DNA from: Roseicella frigidaeris
GTDB lineage: Bacteria > Pseudomonadota > Alphaproteobacteria > Acetobacterales > Acetobacteraceae
Assembly: GCF_003258945.1 (NCBI RefSeq)
Contig: NZ_QLIX01000013.1
Coordinates: forward strand, 62,001 to 126,000
Length of the DNA stretch: 64,000 bases
Reading direction: 5' to 3'
Shown here: piece by piece, positions 17,151 through 31,400 of the stretch
How positions within the stretch are numbered: position 1 is the first letter of the stretch
Layout of the letters: every line of letters begins with the position of its first letter
Translations under genes and position numbers: made by a program
Notes under the pieces: generated by a model
Seen by the model: the letters and a program-made list of their open reading frames with translations, nothing else
Databases searched by the model: none
Told to the model about the DNA's origin: nothing

Positions 17151-18446
17151 TCAGGCCGGCCTTCGCGTCGGGACGTAGGTCTCGATGTCGCTCGCGGCAT
17201 CCGCCGCATCCTCGGGCTCCGGCGTCATCTCGCCCTCCCATTTGCCGACCACGGCGGTGGCGAGCGAGTTGCCGATGACGTTGGTCGCCGAGCGGCCCAT
17301 GTCGAGGAACTGGTCGATGCCGATGATCAGCAGCAGCCCGGCCTCGGGGATGTTGAAGGTGGTCAGCGTCGCCGCGATGACGACGAGCGAGGCGCGCGGC
17401 ACGCCGGCCATGCCCTTGCTGGTCAGCATCAGCAGCAGCAGCATCGTCGCCTGCTGGCCCCAGGACAGCTCGATGTTGTAGGCCTGCGCGATGAAGAGCG
17501 TCGCGAAGGTGCAGTACATCATCGAGCCGTCGAGGTTGAAGGAATAGCCGAGCGGCAGCACGAAGCTGATCACCTTGCGGCTGACCGGGAAGCGGACGAG
17601 CTGCTCCATCAACTGCGGATAGGCCGCCTCGCTGCTTGCCGTGCTGAAGGCCAGCAGGAAGGGCTGCCGGATCAGGCTGATCAGCTCGAAGACCCGGCGG
17701 CCGAAGATGAGGAAGCCGACCGCGGCGAGCAGGCACCAGAGGATGGCGAGGCCGAGATAGAACTCGGCGACGAACTTGCCGTAGGTGACCAGGATGCCGA
17801 GGCCCTGGGTGGTGATGATCGCCGCCATGGAGGCGAAGACCGCGATCGGCGCGAGGCCCATGATGTAGCCGGTCACCTTCAGGATGACGTGGCTGAGCTC
17901 CTCGGTCCAGGCGACGATCGTCTTCGCCTTCTCCCCGAGCGCGGCGCAGGCGACGCCGAAGAAGATGGAGAAGACGACGATCTGCAGGATCTCGTTGGTC
18001 GCCATCGCCTCGAAGATCGAGCGCGGCACCAGATGCGTCACGAAATCCTTGAGCGAGAGCGAGCTGGTGCCGACGCCGCTCGCCGCATGCGCGTCCGGCA
18101 GCGGCAGGTCGAGCCTCGCGCCGGGCTGCAGGATGTTCACCAGCAGCAGGCCGAGCAGCAGCGAGACGAGCGAGGCGCTGATGAACCAGGCCATGGCCTT
18201 GGCGCCGATGCGCCCCACGGCGCGGGTGTCGCCCATATGCGCGACGCCGACCACGAGGGTCGAGAAGACCAGCGGCGCGATGATCATCTTGATCAGGCGG
18301 AGGAAGATGTCGGTGATGAGGGAAATGTAACCGGAGATGGCTTTCGCGGTGTCCGGGTTGGGCCAGAGCATGTGGCAGAAATGGCCGGCGATGATCCCGA
18401 GCACCATGCCTACCATGATGAGCAAGGTCAGCCGCTGGGTGCGCAA
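17151..18446 (-). CDS. dctA: C4-dicarboxylate:cation symporter DctA
   Basis: 431-residue inner-membrane symporter of the DAACS family, importing succinate, fumarate and malate with protons or sodium. Several hydrophobic segments start at residue 6, and the signature ATNVIGNSLAT near the C-terminus is DctA-like. The TTG at 18446 is chosen as start because AGGAGG lies 7 bases before it and the protein then begins RTQRLTLL, as in the family; an ATG at 18497 gives a longer frame but has no ribosome-binding site. A TTG start suggests modest expression. No dctBD two-component genes are adjacent. Confidence 0.9.
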   Translation of the reverse strand: MRTQRLTLLIMVGMVLGIIAGHFCHMLWPNPDTAKAISGYISLITDIFLRLIKMIIAPLVFSTLVVGVAHMGDTRAVGRIGAKAMAWFISASLVSLLLGLLLVNILQPGARLDLPLPDAHAASGVGTSSLSLKDFVTHLVPRSIFEAMATNEILQIVVFSIFFGVACAALGEKAKTIVAWTEELSHVILKVTGYIMGLAPIAVFASMAAIITTQGLGILVTYGKFVAEFYLGLAILWCLLAAVGFLIFGRRVFELISLIRQPFLLAFSTASSEAAYPQLMEQLVRFPVSRKVISFVLPLGYSFNLDGSMMYCTFATLFIAQAYNIELSWGQQATMLLLLMLTSKGMAGVPRASLVVIAATLTTFNIPEAGLLLIIGIDQFLDMGRSATNVIGNSLATAVVGKWEGEMTPEPEDAADAASDIETYVPTRRPA

Positions 18447-18614
18447 GGGGTGCCCTCCTGCTTCGCCCGGCGCCGCCGGGAATCGTGACGGGAGCATGGA
18501 GGAAGCCCTGTTGGCGCAGGAGTGGGCGCAGTCCCGGTGACGGAATTGTGTAGATCGGCCGTATCGATCCCGCAGCGGCCCGGCAGCGGCCGGTGGATGC
18601 GCGCCGCAAGGGTA

Positions 18615-18639
18615 GGAACGATGACGCGAAGGGCGCATT
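18615..18639 (+). promoter_or_regulatory. EcfG-like promoter ahead of hsp20 (one mismatch)
   Basis: GGAAC at 18615-18619, 16 bases, CATT at 18636-18639, one base off GGAAC-N16-CGTT. The hsp20 ATG follows 55 bases later. No heat-shock sigma-32 sequence was found upstream. Confidence 0.3.
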
Positions 18640-18694
18640 CTTTCGGGCGGAGGCCGCCACCGATGCGGCGGGCAGGAGCGGGGCGCGTAACGGC

Positions 18695-19108
18695 ATGACG
18701 AGGGACGACCCGGAAGCCTGGATGTGGGCCGAGGCCTGTGACGCGGTGACGCGCGCGGAGCGCCTGCACCGCCGCTTCTTCGAGCTGCGCCCGGGGCCGG
18801 CGGCGGGCCCCCCGCTCTGGCAGCCGCCGGCGGATGTGCTGGAGACGGCGCGCAGCGTGCTGGTGATGGTCGCGCTGCCGGGCGTCGATCCCACGGGCAT
18901 CGAGGCGGTGATCGAGGGCGGGGCGTTGCGCGTCGCGGGCGTGCGGCGCCTGCCGCCGGAATGGCGGGATGCCGCCATCCATCGCCTGGAATTGCCGCAG
19001 GGCCGGTTCGAGCGGCGGGTGTCGCTGCCGCCCGGCCGCTACAGCGCCGCGGTGCGCCACACCATGTTGAATGGCTGCCTGCTGGTCAGCCTCGACAAGA
19101 CCGCCTGA
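18695..19108 (+). CDS. Hsp20/alpha-crystallin family small heat-shock protein
   Basis: 137-residue small chaperone. The alpha-crystallin domain occupies about residues 45-137, with strands around VLVMVALPGVDP and GALRVAGVRR. The final FERRVSLP...AVRHTMLNGCLLVSL matches the F-x-R-x-x-x-LP and A-x-x-x-NGvL signatures. It binds unfolding proteins without ATP. The ATG at 18695 is favoured, though AGGAG is about 16 bases away. The lon start follows 8 bases after its stop, making an hsp20-lon-ftsH operon for holding, degrading and membrane quality control. Confidence 0.87.
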   Translation: MTRDDPEAWMWAEACDAVTRAERLHRRFFELRPGPAAGPPLWQPPADVLETARSVLVMVALPGVDPTGIEAVIEGGALRVAGVRRLPPEWRDAAIHRLELPQGRFERRVSLPPGRYSAAVRHTMLNGCLLVSLDKTA

Positions 19109-19116
19109 GGTCCATC

Positions 19117-23372
<4,256 letters not shown>

Positions 23373-23386
23373 CCATCAGGGGCGCC

Positions 23387-23529
23387 TCAGGCCGGCCCGA
23401 AGAGGTCGAGATGGGCGTCCAGCCCCGGCTCCCGCCAGAGCGGCCGCGCCAGCCGACATAGCCGTCCGGCCGCGCCAGATGGCAGGCCGGGGCCGGCCCG
23501 GCGCCGACCACCAGGACGTCGTCCACCAT
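23387..23529 (-). pseudogene. Remnant of an FAD-dependent monooxygenase
   Basis: The frame starting at 23529 reads MVDDVLVVGAGPA, the N-terminal FAD-binding GxGxxG start of a PHBH-type hydroxylase. It then jumps directly to ARPDGYVGWRG, the C-terminal signature of the same family. A one-base shift moves the reading frame to LWREPGLDAHLDLFGPA and a TGA at 23387-23389, a natural C-terminal end. So about 450-500 central residues are deleted and a frameshift has followed. It lies between ftsH and the NMT1-type binding protein. Confidence 0.65.
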
Positions 23530-23551
23530 GCCCTCGCTGCCGCCGGCACGG

Positions 23552-24589
23552 TCAGGCCTTGCCGATGCCCCTGTTCACTAGCGAGAGGTCGAAAGCCTTC
23601 CGCCAGTCGAGATCCTTCGGCAGCACGCCCACCTCGGCCATGGCGGCATGGAAGCGGCCCCACCGTTCCTCGGTCATGGCGCCGATGCCGAGCCGGCCGG
23701 CATCGCCGGAGCGGACGATGCCGGCCTCGTTCATCATGCGCGTGCCGAAGGCGATGAGATCGTCGCCCATCTCGGGGTTCTGCGCCTTGATCAGGGCATT
23801 GGCGGCTGCCGTGTCGACGCCGCCGGCCGGGCCCTTCAGATACTGGTCCCAGCCCTCCATCGAGGCGTCGAGGAAGCGCTGGATCACCTCGCGCCGCTCG
23901 GCGAGCGTCTTGGCGCCGATATTGATGGTGGTGCCGTAATTCTCGAAGCCGGCATCGTGCAGCAGCAGCGTCTCCGGCGTCATGCCGGCCTGCCGGAGGG
24001 AGAAGGGCTCGCTGCCGAGATAGCCCTGCTGCACCAGCATCCGGTCGGCCAGGAAGGGCTGCAGGTTGAAGGTGTAGGGGCGGATCTGCTCGTCCTTCAG
24101 CCCGTATTTCTGCCGCAGGAAGGGCCACCAGGTCACCCGCGGCTCGGCGCTGATCAGGATGGTGCGGCCGCGCAGCGCCTCGAAGCCGCTGAAGCCGGTG
24201 CCCGGATGGCCGATCAGCACCACCATGTCCTTCTGGAAGATCGCCCCGATGCAGAGGAAGGGCAGCTTCTCCTGCACGAAATTCAGCGCGCCGAGGCCGT
24301 TGCCCATGGACATGTCGACCCGCCCGCCGAGGAGGAGCTGCGCCGGGTTGATCTGCGGTCCGCCGGTGCGGAGATCGACCTCCAGCCCCGCCTTGCGGTA
24401 CAGCCCGGCCGCCTGGGCCTGGTAGAAGCCGCCATGCTCGGCCTGGGCGCGCCAGTTGGTGATGAAGCTCACCTTGTCGAGGCGCGGCTGCGCCCGGACG
24501 GGACCGGGCGCGGGCAGCAGCAGCGGCGCCCCGGCGCCGAGCAGGCCGAGCGCCGCGCGGCGCGAGACGATGTGACGGTGCACGGACAT
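23552..24589 (-). CDS. ABC transporter substrate-binding protein (NMT1/SsuA-like)
   Basis: 345-residue exported binding protein. The N-terminus SRRAALGLLGAGAPLLL ending near RAQ is a Tat-like signal peptide of about 33 residues. The mature part starts VSFITNWRAQAEHGGFYQAQAAG, typical of NMT1/THI5-like proteins that bind pyrimidines, sulfonates or other aromatic ligands. GGGGGA is 6 bases before the ATG at 24589. No ABC permease or ATPase gene is next to it, so it must work with a distant transporter. The ligand is unknown. Confidence 0.85.
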   Translation of the reverse strand: MSVHRHIVSRRAALGLLGAGAPLLLPAPGPVRAQPRLDKVSFITNWRAQAEHGGFYQAQAAGLYRKAGLEVDLRTGGPQINPAQLLLGGRVDMSMGNGLGALNFVQEKLPFLCIGAIFQKDMVVLIGHPGTGFSGFEALRGRTILISAEPRVTWWPFLRQKYGLKDEQIRPYTFNLQPFLADRMLVQQGYLGSEPFSLRQAGMTPETLLLHDAGFENYGTTINIGAKTLAERREVIQRFLDASMEGWDQYLKGPAGGVDTAAANALIKAQNPEMGDDLIAFGTRMMNEAGIVRSGDAGRLGIGAMTEERWGRFHAAMAEVGVLPKDLDWRKAFDLSLVNRGIGKA

Positions 24590-24664
24590 GCGGTCTCCCC
24601 CGACGGGCCGGGAGGCAGGGTGCCACGCCCCGCCGCCGGCGCAAACGCCGGGCATCGGGGTCCC

Positions 24665-25105
24665 TCAGGGCCGCAGGTGCAGCGGCCGGATCAGCATGAG
24701 GGCGGTGCCGAAGCCCCAGGCCCCGTTGTAGAGCAGGCCGCGCCAGGGGATGGCGCCGTTCCAGAGCGGCAGCCCCTTCAGCCAGGGCACCAGCGACACC
24801 GCGACCGCCGTCAGGGCGAGCGCCCCGAACAGGGTCGAGAACAGGATCGCCCGCGGCCGGACCCCGGTGAGCAGCAGGGCCAGCAACGCCCCCCAGGCGC
24901 CGCCCCAGAAGCTCTGCGACAGGACCGTCGGCACGCCGAGCGGCCGGGTGGGCGCCATGTTGAAGGGGGGCGCGGTCCGGCCGAGGGCGGCGACCACCGC
25001 GGGGATGTCATTGCCGAGGTGGTGGAGCAGGAAGGCGGTGCCCTGATGGAAGACGAGCACGGCCAGGGCGCCGGCGATGAAGCCGGCCAGGATCGTTCGC
25101 ACCAT
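24665..25105 (-). CDS. Small integral membrane protein of unknown function
   Basis: 146 residues with four probable transmembrane helices (about 5-25, 63-82, 87-107 and 125-142). No catalytic motif is visible. Similar small proteins occur widely in Roseomonas-type genomes and are often left as hypothetical. It lies 75 bases upstream of the binding-protein gene and is divergent from the thiamine-diphosphate enzyme. No function is proposed. Confidence 0.72.
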   Translation of the reverse strand: MVRTILAGFIAGALAVLVFHQGTAFLLHHLGNDIPAVVAALGRTAPPFNMAPTRPLGVPTVLSQSFWGGAWGALLALLLTGVRPRAILFSTLFGALALTAVAVSLVPWLKGLPLWNGAIPWRGLLYNGAWGFGTALMLIRPLHLRP

Positions 25106-25204
25106 CGGCCTTGGATTCCCCCTCTGCCCTGCCGGCCGGTCCCTTGCCGTGCGGCTCCGGCCCGCGCACCCTGACAGGACGTGATGTCCTGGAAGGGGAA
25201 CGCC

Positions 25205-26743
25205 GTGAACGGAGCCGAGAGCCTGGTCAAGACCTTGTTGGGAAGCGGCGTCGATGTCTGCTTCGCCAATCCGGGCACCAGCGAGATGCATTTCGTCGCC
25301 GCGCTGGATCGGGTTCCCGGCATGCGGTGCGTCCTCGGCCTGCAGGAGAACATCGTCACCGGCGCGGCCGACGGCTACTGGCGCATGGCGGAAAAGCCGG
25401 CCTGCACCCTGCTGCATTGCGGCCCGGGCCTCGCCAACGGCCTCGCCGGGCTGCACGATGCCCGCCGCGCCCGCTCGGGCATCGTCAACGTCGTCGGCGA
25501 CCAGGCGGTCTATCACCGGCCCTTCGACGCGCCGCTGACCGCCGATACCGAGGGCTGGGCGCGCGGCGCCTCGGCCTGGGTGCGCACCTCCAGCCGGTCC
25601 GAGGATGTCGGCGCCGATGCGGCCGTCGCGGTGCAGGCGGCGCGGACCTCGCCCGGCCAGGTGGCGACGCTGATCCTGCCCTCCGACAGTTCCTGGAACG
25701 AGGGCGGGGTGGTGGCGGCCGCCCTGCCGGTGCCGGCGGTGCCGCAGGCCGATCCGCATGCCATCCGCCAGGCGGCCCGGCTGCTGCGCGAGAAGCGCAA
25801 CGTCCTGCTCCTGCTCGGCGGCCTGGCGCTCCGCGAGGGGGCGCAGCAGCAGGCCCAGCGCATCGCCGCCGCGACCGGGGCGAAGCTGCTGGCCGAGGGC
25901 TCGAATGCCCGCATCCAGCGCGGCCGGGGCCGCCTGCCGCTCGAGCGGGTCCCCTATGTGAACGAGCTCGCGGTGAAGGCGCTCGAGCCCTACGAGCACA
26001 TCATCCTGGTCAATGCGAAGGAGCCGATCGGCTTCTTCGGCTATCCCGGCAAGCCCAGCCGCTTCTGGCGGGAGGGCTGCGAGCTGCATGCGCTGACCCG
26101 GCTGGAGCAGGATGCCGAGACGGCGCTGCGGGCGCTGGCCGAGGAGCTCGGCGCGCCGGCCGCCGCCATGCCCGATCCCGGCCCGCGGCCGGAGGCGCCG
26201 CGGGGATCGCTGAGCCCGGAGGGGCTGGCCCGCGCCGTCGCCGCGCTGATGCCCGACGGGGCGGTGGTGGTCGACGAATCCGTCACCTATGGCCGGGGCT
26301 TCTTCTCCGAGAGCCATGCCGCGCCGCCGCATGACTGGCTGCAGAATTGCGGCGGCGCCATCGGCTATGGGCCGCCGGTCGCGGTCGGGGCGGCGATCGG
26401 CGCCGGGGGGCGCCGGATCATCGCCCTGCAGGCCGATGGCAGCGCCATGTACACGCTGCAGGCCCTCTGGACCCAGGCGCGGGAGCGGCTGCCGGTGACG
26501 ACGGTGATCCTCTCGAACCGCAAGTACCAGATCCTGATCGGCGAGTATCAGAATGTCGGCGCCAATCCGGGCCGGACGGCGATGGACATGCTCGATCTCG
26601 GCAATCCCGATATCGGCTGGGTGCAGCTGGCCAACAGCCTGGGGGTCGAGGCGGCGCAGGCGGCCAATCTGGAGACGCTCGGCGACCTGATGGCGCAGTC
26701 CTTCAGCCGGCCCGGGCCCTTCCTGATCGAGCTGCTGATCTGA
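25205..26743 (+). CDS. Thiamine-diphosphate enzyme, acetolactate synthase-like
   Basis: 512-residue enzyme with the three-domain fold of TPP-dependent decarboxylases/carboligases. The N-terminal Pyr domain has CFANPGTSEMHFV and Glu in LQENIVTGAADGY, the catalytic glutamate. The C-terminal PP domain has ADGSAMYTLQALW followed by SNRKY, close to the GDG-x26-N metal-binding motif with the first Gly changed to Ala. It resembles the ilvB/mdlC-like subgroup annotated as acetolactate synthase large subunit without a small subunit. The GTG at 25205 is chosen because GGAAGGGGA is 5 bases upstream and MNGAESLV is the family's start. The substrate is unclear. Confidence 0.86.
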   Translation: MNGAESLVKTLLGSGVDVCFANPGTSEMHFVAALDRVPGMRCVLGLQENIVTGAADGYWRMAEKPACTLLHCGPGLANGLAGLHDARRARSGIVNVVGDQAVYHRPFDAPLTADTEGWARGASAWVRTSSRSEDVGADAAVAVQAARTSPGQVATLILPSDSSWNEGGVVAAALPVPAVPQADPHAIRQAARLLREKRNVLLLLGGLALREGAQQQAQRIAAATGAKLLAEGSNARIQRGRGRLPLERVPYVNELAVKALEPYEHIILVNAKEPIGFFGYPGKPSRFWREGCELHALTRLEQDAETALRALAEELGAPAAAMPDPGPRPEAPRGSLSPEGLARAVAALMPDGAVVVDESVTYGRGFFSESHAAPPHDWLQNCGGAIGYGPPVAVGAAIGAGGRRIIALQADGSAMYTLQALWTQARERLPVTTVILSNRKYQILIGEYQNVGANPGRTAMDMLDLGNPDIGWVQLANSLGVEAAQAANLETLGDLMAQSFSRPGPFLIELLI

Positions 26744-26752
26744 CCGCCGCGG

Positions 26753-26784
26753 CGCCATGGTCCCTCGATCGCCGGACCATGGCG
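26753..26784 (+). terminator. Hairpin after the TPP enzyme
   Basis: CGCCATGGTCC pairs with GGACCATGGCG (11 perfect base pairs, 10-base loop), starting 10 bases after the stop codon. There is no T-run after it. Confidence 0.55.
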
Positions 26785-26801
26785 TCTCCGCTGCCTGGGC
26801 C

Positions 26802-26882
26802 AAGTCTCAATAGGGCCGATGTTGTGCCGCAACATGAGACTTCGCGCGTGAAACAAGCTTTCCTAGCGTTCAGGTTTCGCGC
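26802..26882. promoter_or_regulatory. Two nested inverted repeats upstream of the efflux operon
   Basis: AAGTCTC (26802-26808) and ATGTTG (26819-26824) pair with the contiguous CAACAT-GAGACTT (26830-26842). A second dyad, GCGCGTGAAAC (26844-26854) with GTTTCGCGC (26874-26882), follows with one bulged base. They lie in a less GC-rich patch 145-225 bases before the adaptor gene. They may be operator sites for a metal-responsive regulator, or part of a leader. No such regulator is encoded nearby. No clear -35/-10 was found. Confidence 0.4.
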
Positions 26883-27025
26883 AATGTCGGGGTAAGCCGC
26901 TTGGGCGCATGGTCACGCTGCGCCGGGATAATTGGTGTCCCGGCACGCCCTCCTGCGTTATTTCGGCACGTCGAGGCAGGGCAGGGGGCACGGGACATGC
27001 GGCAGGCGGTGAGTTTCGAGCAGAC

Positions 27026-28384
27026 ATGAATATGGTCCACCAGCCGCATCCAGTGCCGGAGGCCAAGGTCGCACGACCGGCGGTGCCGCATTCCGTGCCG
27101 CCGTCCCAGCCCGCGCCCGCCGTCGAGGCCGCCCCCGGCCCGCCGGAAGCCCCGGCCGAGGCCGCGCCCCCGGCCCGCCGCCTCTGGCTGCCCTCGGCGC
27201 TGCTGCTGGTGGCCGCCATCGGGGCCGGCGCCTACTACATCACGCATCGCGAGCGCCCGGTGCCGACCTCGCCGCCCGCGACGGTCACCGAGCCGCTCTC
27301 GCAGGGCGAGTTCCGCCTCTCGGACAACGAGATGCGGGCGCTGCGGATCGAGGAGATGCAGCTCCGGGACTTCCGGGCCGAGCGGATCGCCGAGGGCCGG
27401 ATCGCCTACAACGAAGACCGCGCCACCCCCGTCTTCTCGCCGTTCAACGGCCGCGTGGTCCGCGCCGAGGCGCGCATGGGCGATACGGTGAAGGCCGGCG
27501 ACACCCTGCTTGAGATCGAGACCACCGACCTCGCCGGCGCGGCCAACGACCTGCTCTCGGCGGCCGACGCCGCCAACAAGGCCCGCGCCACCCTCGACCA
27601 GGCGAAGCGGGAGGAAACCCGCCAGGCGAACCTCTTCTCCGCCCGCGCCGCCTCGCAGCGTGATGTCGAGCAGGCCCGGGTCTCTGCCGGGACCGCGGCC
27701 GACGACCTGCGCAGCGCCCAGGCGACGCTGGCCGCCGCCCGCGACAAGCTCCGCGTGCTCGGCCGCAGCCCGGAGGAGATCGCCCGCATCGAGCAGACCC
27801 GCATGGTGAATGCGGTGGTGCCGGTGCTCGCCCCGATCGGCGGCACGGTGACGCAGCGCAAGGTCGGGCCCGGGCAGTGGCTCTCGAGCGGTGCCGCCGA
27901 TCCCATCTACACCATCGCCGACCTCTCCACCATGTGGCTGATCGCCGCGGTGCGGGAGCTCGACGCCCCGCTCATCCGGGTCGGCCAGCAGGTGAAGGTC
28001 TCGGTCGGCGCCCTGCCGGACCGGGTCTTCGATGCGCAGGTCACCGCGACCAGCGCCGGGCTCGACCCGGCCACGCGCCGGATGACGGTGCGGGCCGAGG
28101 TGAAGGACCCCGACCGCCTGCTGAAGCCCGAGATGTTCGCCACCTTCCGCATCGAGGTGGGCGAGGAGCAGCGCGCCGTCGCGGTGCCGGTGAACGCCCT
28201 GATCTTCCGCGGCCCCGAGGCGAGCGTCTGGGTGGCGCTCGACGGCAACCGCTTCATGCTGCGCAAGGTCAAGGTCGGCATCCGCAGCGGCGACATGATC
28301 GAGGTGACGGAAGGGCTGAAGGAGGGCGAGCACGTGGTGACGGGCGGCGCCCTGTTCATCGACCGGGCCGCGAGGATCGACTGA
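27026..28384 (+). CDS. RND efflux periplasmic adaptor subunit
   Basis: 452-residue membrane-fusion protein of the CusB/CzcB type. A proline/alanine-rich cytoplasmic N-terminus of about 50 residues precedes a signal-anchor (about 54-72, LWLPSALLLVAAIGAG). The lipoyl domain (SPFNGRVV...GDTVKAGDTLLEIET) brackets an alpha-hairpin coiled coil (about 180-250). A beta-barrel and membrane-proximal domain follow. It links the inner-membrane pump to the outer-membrane channel. No His-rich metal-binding N-terminus is present. It is the first gene of the adaptor-pump-channel operon. The cytoplasmic extension is unusually long. Confidence 0.9.
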   Translation: MNMVHQPHPVPEAKVARPAVPHSVPPSQPAPAVEAAPGPPEAPAEAAPPARRLWLPSALLLVAAIGAGAYYITHRERPVPTSPPATVTEPLSQGEFRLSDNEMRALRIEEMQLRDFRAERIAEGRIAYNEDRATPVFSPFNGRVVRAEARMGDTVKAGDTLLEIETTDLAGAANDLLSAADAANKARATLDQAKREETRQANLFSARAASQRDVEQARVSAGTAADDLRSAQATLAAARDKLRVLGRSPEEIARIEQTRMVNAVVPVLAPIGGTVTQRKVGPGQWLSSGAADPIYTIADLSTMWLIAAVRELDAPLIRVGQQVKVSVGALPDRVFDAQVTATSAGLDPATRRMTVRAEVKDPDRLLKPEMFATFRIEVGEEQRAVAVPVNALIFRGPEASVWVALDGNRFMLRKVKVGIRSGDMIEVTEGLKEGEHVVTGGALFIDRAARID

Positions 28385-28478
28385 CCGGCTTCCACGGCTG
28401 GCGGAACCGGGGTCGATTCGGTCATGATGCCGCCAGGCGCCGCATCAGGCCGCGCCGCACGCGGCCAGGACAAGAGCA

Positions 28479-31400
28479 ATGCGCCAGATCGTCGCTTTCT
28501 CCCTACAGCGTCGACCGCTGGTCATCCTGCTGTTCTTCGTCTTCATCATCCTCGGCCTGATCGGCTTCACCCGCCTGAACATCGAGGCCTATCCCGATCC
28601 GGTGCCGCCGCAGGTGGTCATCGTCACCCAGAACCCCGGGCAGAGCGCCGAGGAGATAGAGCGCTACGTCACCATCCCCGTCGAGGTGGCGATGGCCGGC
28701 CTGCCGAACCTGACCTCGGTGCGCTCGACCAGCCTCTTCGGCCTCTCGGACGTGCGGGTGCAGTTCAATTTCAACTTCACCTATGACCAGGCGCTGCAGC
28801 AGGTGCTGAACCGGCTCGGCCAGCTCCAGGGCCTGCCCGAGGGGGTGGAGCCGGAGATCTCGCCGCTCAGCCCGATCGGCGAGATCATGCGCTATCGCCT
28901 GGTCGGGCCGCCCGGCTACTCGCTGGCCGACCTCAAGACCCTGCAGGACTGGGTGCTCGACCGCCGCTTCAAGCGGGTGCCGGGGGTGATCGACGTCACC
29001 TCCTTCGGCGGCCTGACCAAGAGCTACAACATCATCATCGACCTGCACCGCATGGCGGCGCACGGCCTCGCCCTGCCGCAGGTGATCGAGGCGGTGCGGG
29101 CGGGCAATGCCACGGTCGGGGCGGGCGTCATCCGCATCGGGCCGCAGGCGGCGGTGGTGCAGGGGATCGGGCTGATCCGCAACCTCGACGACATCCGCGG
29201 CGTGGTGGTGGCGGCGGGCGGCGGCATGCCGGTGCTGCTCTCCGACATCGCCGAGATCGAGATCGGCAACATGCCGCGACTCGGCATCGCCGGCCATGAG
29301 GGGGATGACGACGTGGTGCTGGCCACGGTGCTGATGCGCCGCGGCGAGCAGACCCTGCCGACCATCCGCGGCGTGCAGCGGGAGGTGGAGCGCATCAATG
29401 CCGGCGGCATCCTGCCGCCCGGGGTGCGGATCCATCCCCTCTACGACCGGGAGGACCTGGTGAAGATCACCACCCGGACGGTGGTGCACAACATCATCGA
29501 GGGCGTGCTGCTGATCCTGGTGATCCAGTACCTCTTCCTCGGCGATCTCCGCGGCGCCCTGGTGGTGGCGGCGACCATTCCCTTCGCCTTCCTCTTCGCC
29601 ATCCTGCTGATGCTCATCCGGGGCGAGAGCGCCAACCTGCTCTCGCTCGGCGCCCTCGATTTCGGCCTGCTGGTGGATGCCACCGTCATCATGGTGGAGA
29701 ACATCTACCGCCATCTCGGCCTCGCCCGGCAATCGGCGCATCGCTACGTGCCGCCGGCCGGGACGAAGGAGCTCTCCGGCCTCTCGCTCACCGTGCTGCG
29801 GGCGGCCGGCGAGGTGGACAAGGCGATCTTCTTCTCGGCCCTCATCATCATCGCCGCCTTCATCCCGCTCTTCACCCTCGGCGGCATCGAGGGGCGGATC
29901 TTCGGCCCGATGTCGAAGACCTATGCCTATGCGATCATCGGCGCCCTGCTGGCGACCTTCACCATCACCCCCGCCCTGGCCGCGGCGATGCTGAAGGAGG
30001 ACAGCCAGGAGCGGGACACGCCGGTGGTCCGGGTGCTGCGTTGGGGGCATCGCCGGCTCTACGGCCTCGCCATGCGCGCCCGGGCGCTCTGCCTCGGCCT
30101 CGCCGCCCTCACCTTCGCCACGGCGATCCTGCTGCTCTCGACGCTCGGCGCCGAATTCCTGCCGACGCTCGAGGAGGGCAATCTCTGGGTCCGCGCCACC
30201 ATGCCGGGCACCATCTCCCTCGAGGAGGGCAACGGCACGGTCAACCGCATCCGCGCCGTGCTGCTCGAATTCCCCGAGGTGGTCACCGCCACCTCGCAGC
30301 AGGGCCGGCCGGATGACGGCACCGACAGCGCCGGCTTCTTCAATGCCGAGTTCTTCCTGCCGCTGAAGCCGCCCGAGGCCTGGACCACGGCGACCAACCG
30401 CGACGGGTTGGTGCACGCCATGCAGGAGCGGCTCTCGCGCGAGTTCGTCGGCATCGAGTTCAGCTACGCCCAGGCGATCAGCGACAACGTCCAGGAGGCC
30501 GCCTCGGGCGTGAAGGGCGCCAATGCCATCAAGGTCTTCGGGCCGGAGCTCGACATCATCGCCCGCAAGGCGGAGGAGATCCGCCGGGTCCTGGCCGGGG
30601 TGGAGGGGGTGGCCGACCTCGCCGTCTTCCGCTCCCTCGGCCAGCCGACCGTGGCGGTGCAGATCGACCGCGCCCGGGCGGCGCGATTCGGCCTCTCGGT
30701 CGGCGACATCAACGAGGTGGTGCAGGCGGCGATCGGCGGCGCCGAGGCCGGGCGGGTCTACGAGCCGGGCGGCGACCGCAATTTCCCGCTCGTCGTCCGC
30801 CTCGCCGCGCCCTTCCGCGACAGCCTCGATGCCATCGCCCGCATCCCGGTCGGCGGCGGCGGCGCGGCGACGCTGGCCGATGTGGCGCGGATCCGCCTCA
30901 TCTCGGGCGTCTCCTACATCTACCGCGAGGATGCCAGCCGCTACGTCCCCATCCGCTTCTCGGTCCGCGGCCGCGACCCGGCCAGCACGGTCGCCGAGGC
31001 GCAGGAGCTGGTGGCGCAGCAGGTCGAGCTGCCGCCCGGCTACCGGCTGGACTGGGTGGGCGAGTTCCGCAACCTCCAGGAGGCGATCGGGCGCCTGATG
31101 GTGGTGGTGCCGGCGGCGCTCGCCCTCATCCTGGTGCTGCTCTACGTGCAGTTCAACACGCTGCGGGAGACGCTGCTGGTCTTCGCCATCGTGCCGCTCT
31201 CCCTCACCGGCGGCATCGCGGCGCTGGCGGTGGCCGGGCTCAATTTCTCGGTGCCGGCGGCGATCGGCTTCCTCGCCCTCTTCGGCATCACGGTGATGGA
31301 GGGCATCATCATGCTCTCGCACTTCAACCATCTCCGGCTGGAGGGCATGCCCTGGCGCACCGCCCTCGACCAGGCCGGCACCGACCGCATGCGGCCGGTC

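Noticed and set aside
23376-24644. Second long frame overlapping the NMT1-type binding protein
   Set aside because: It is an out-of-frame reading of that gene and of the monooxygenase relic.
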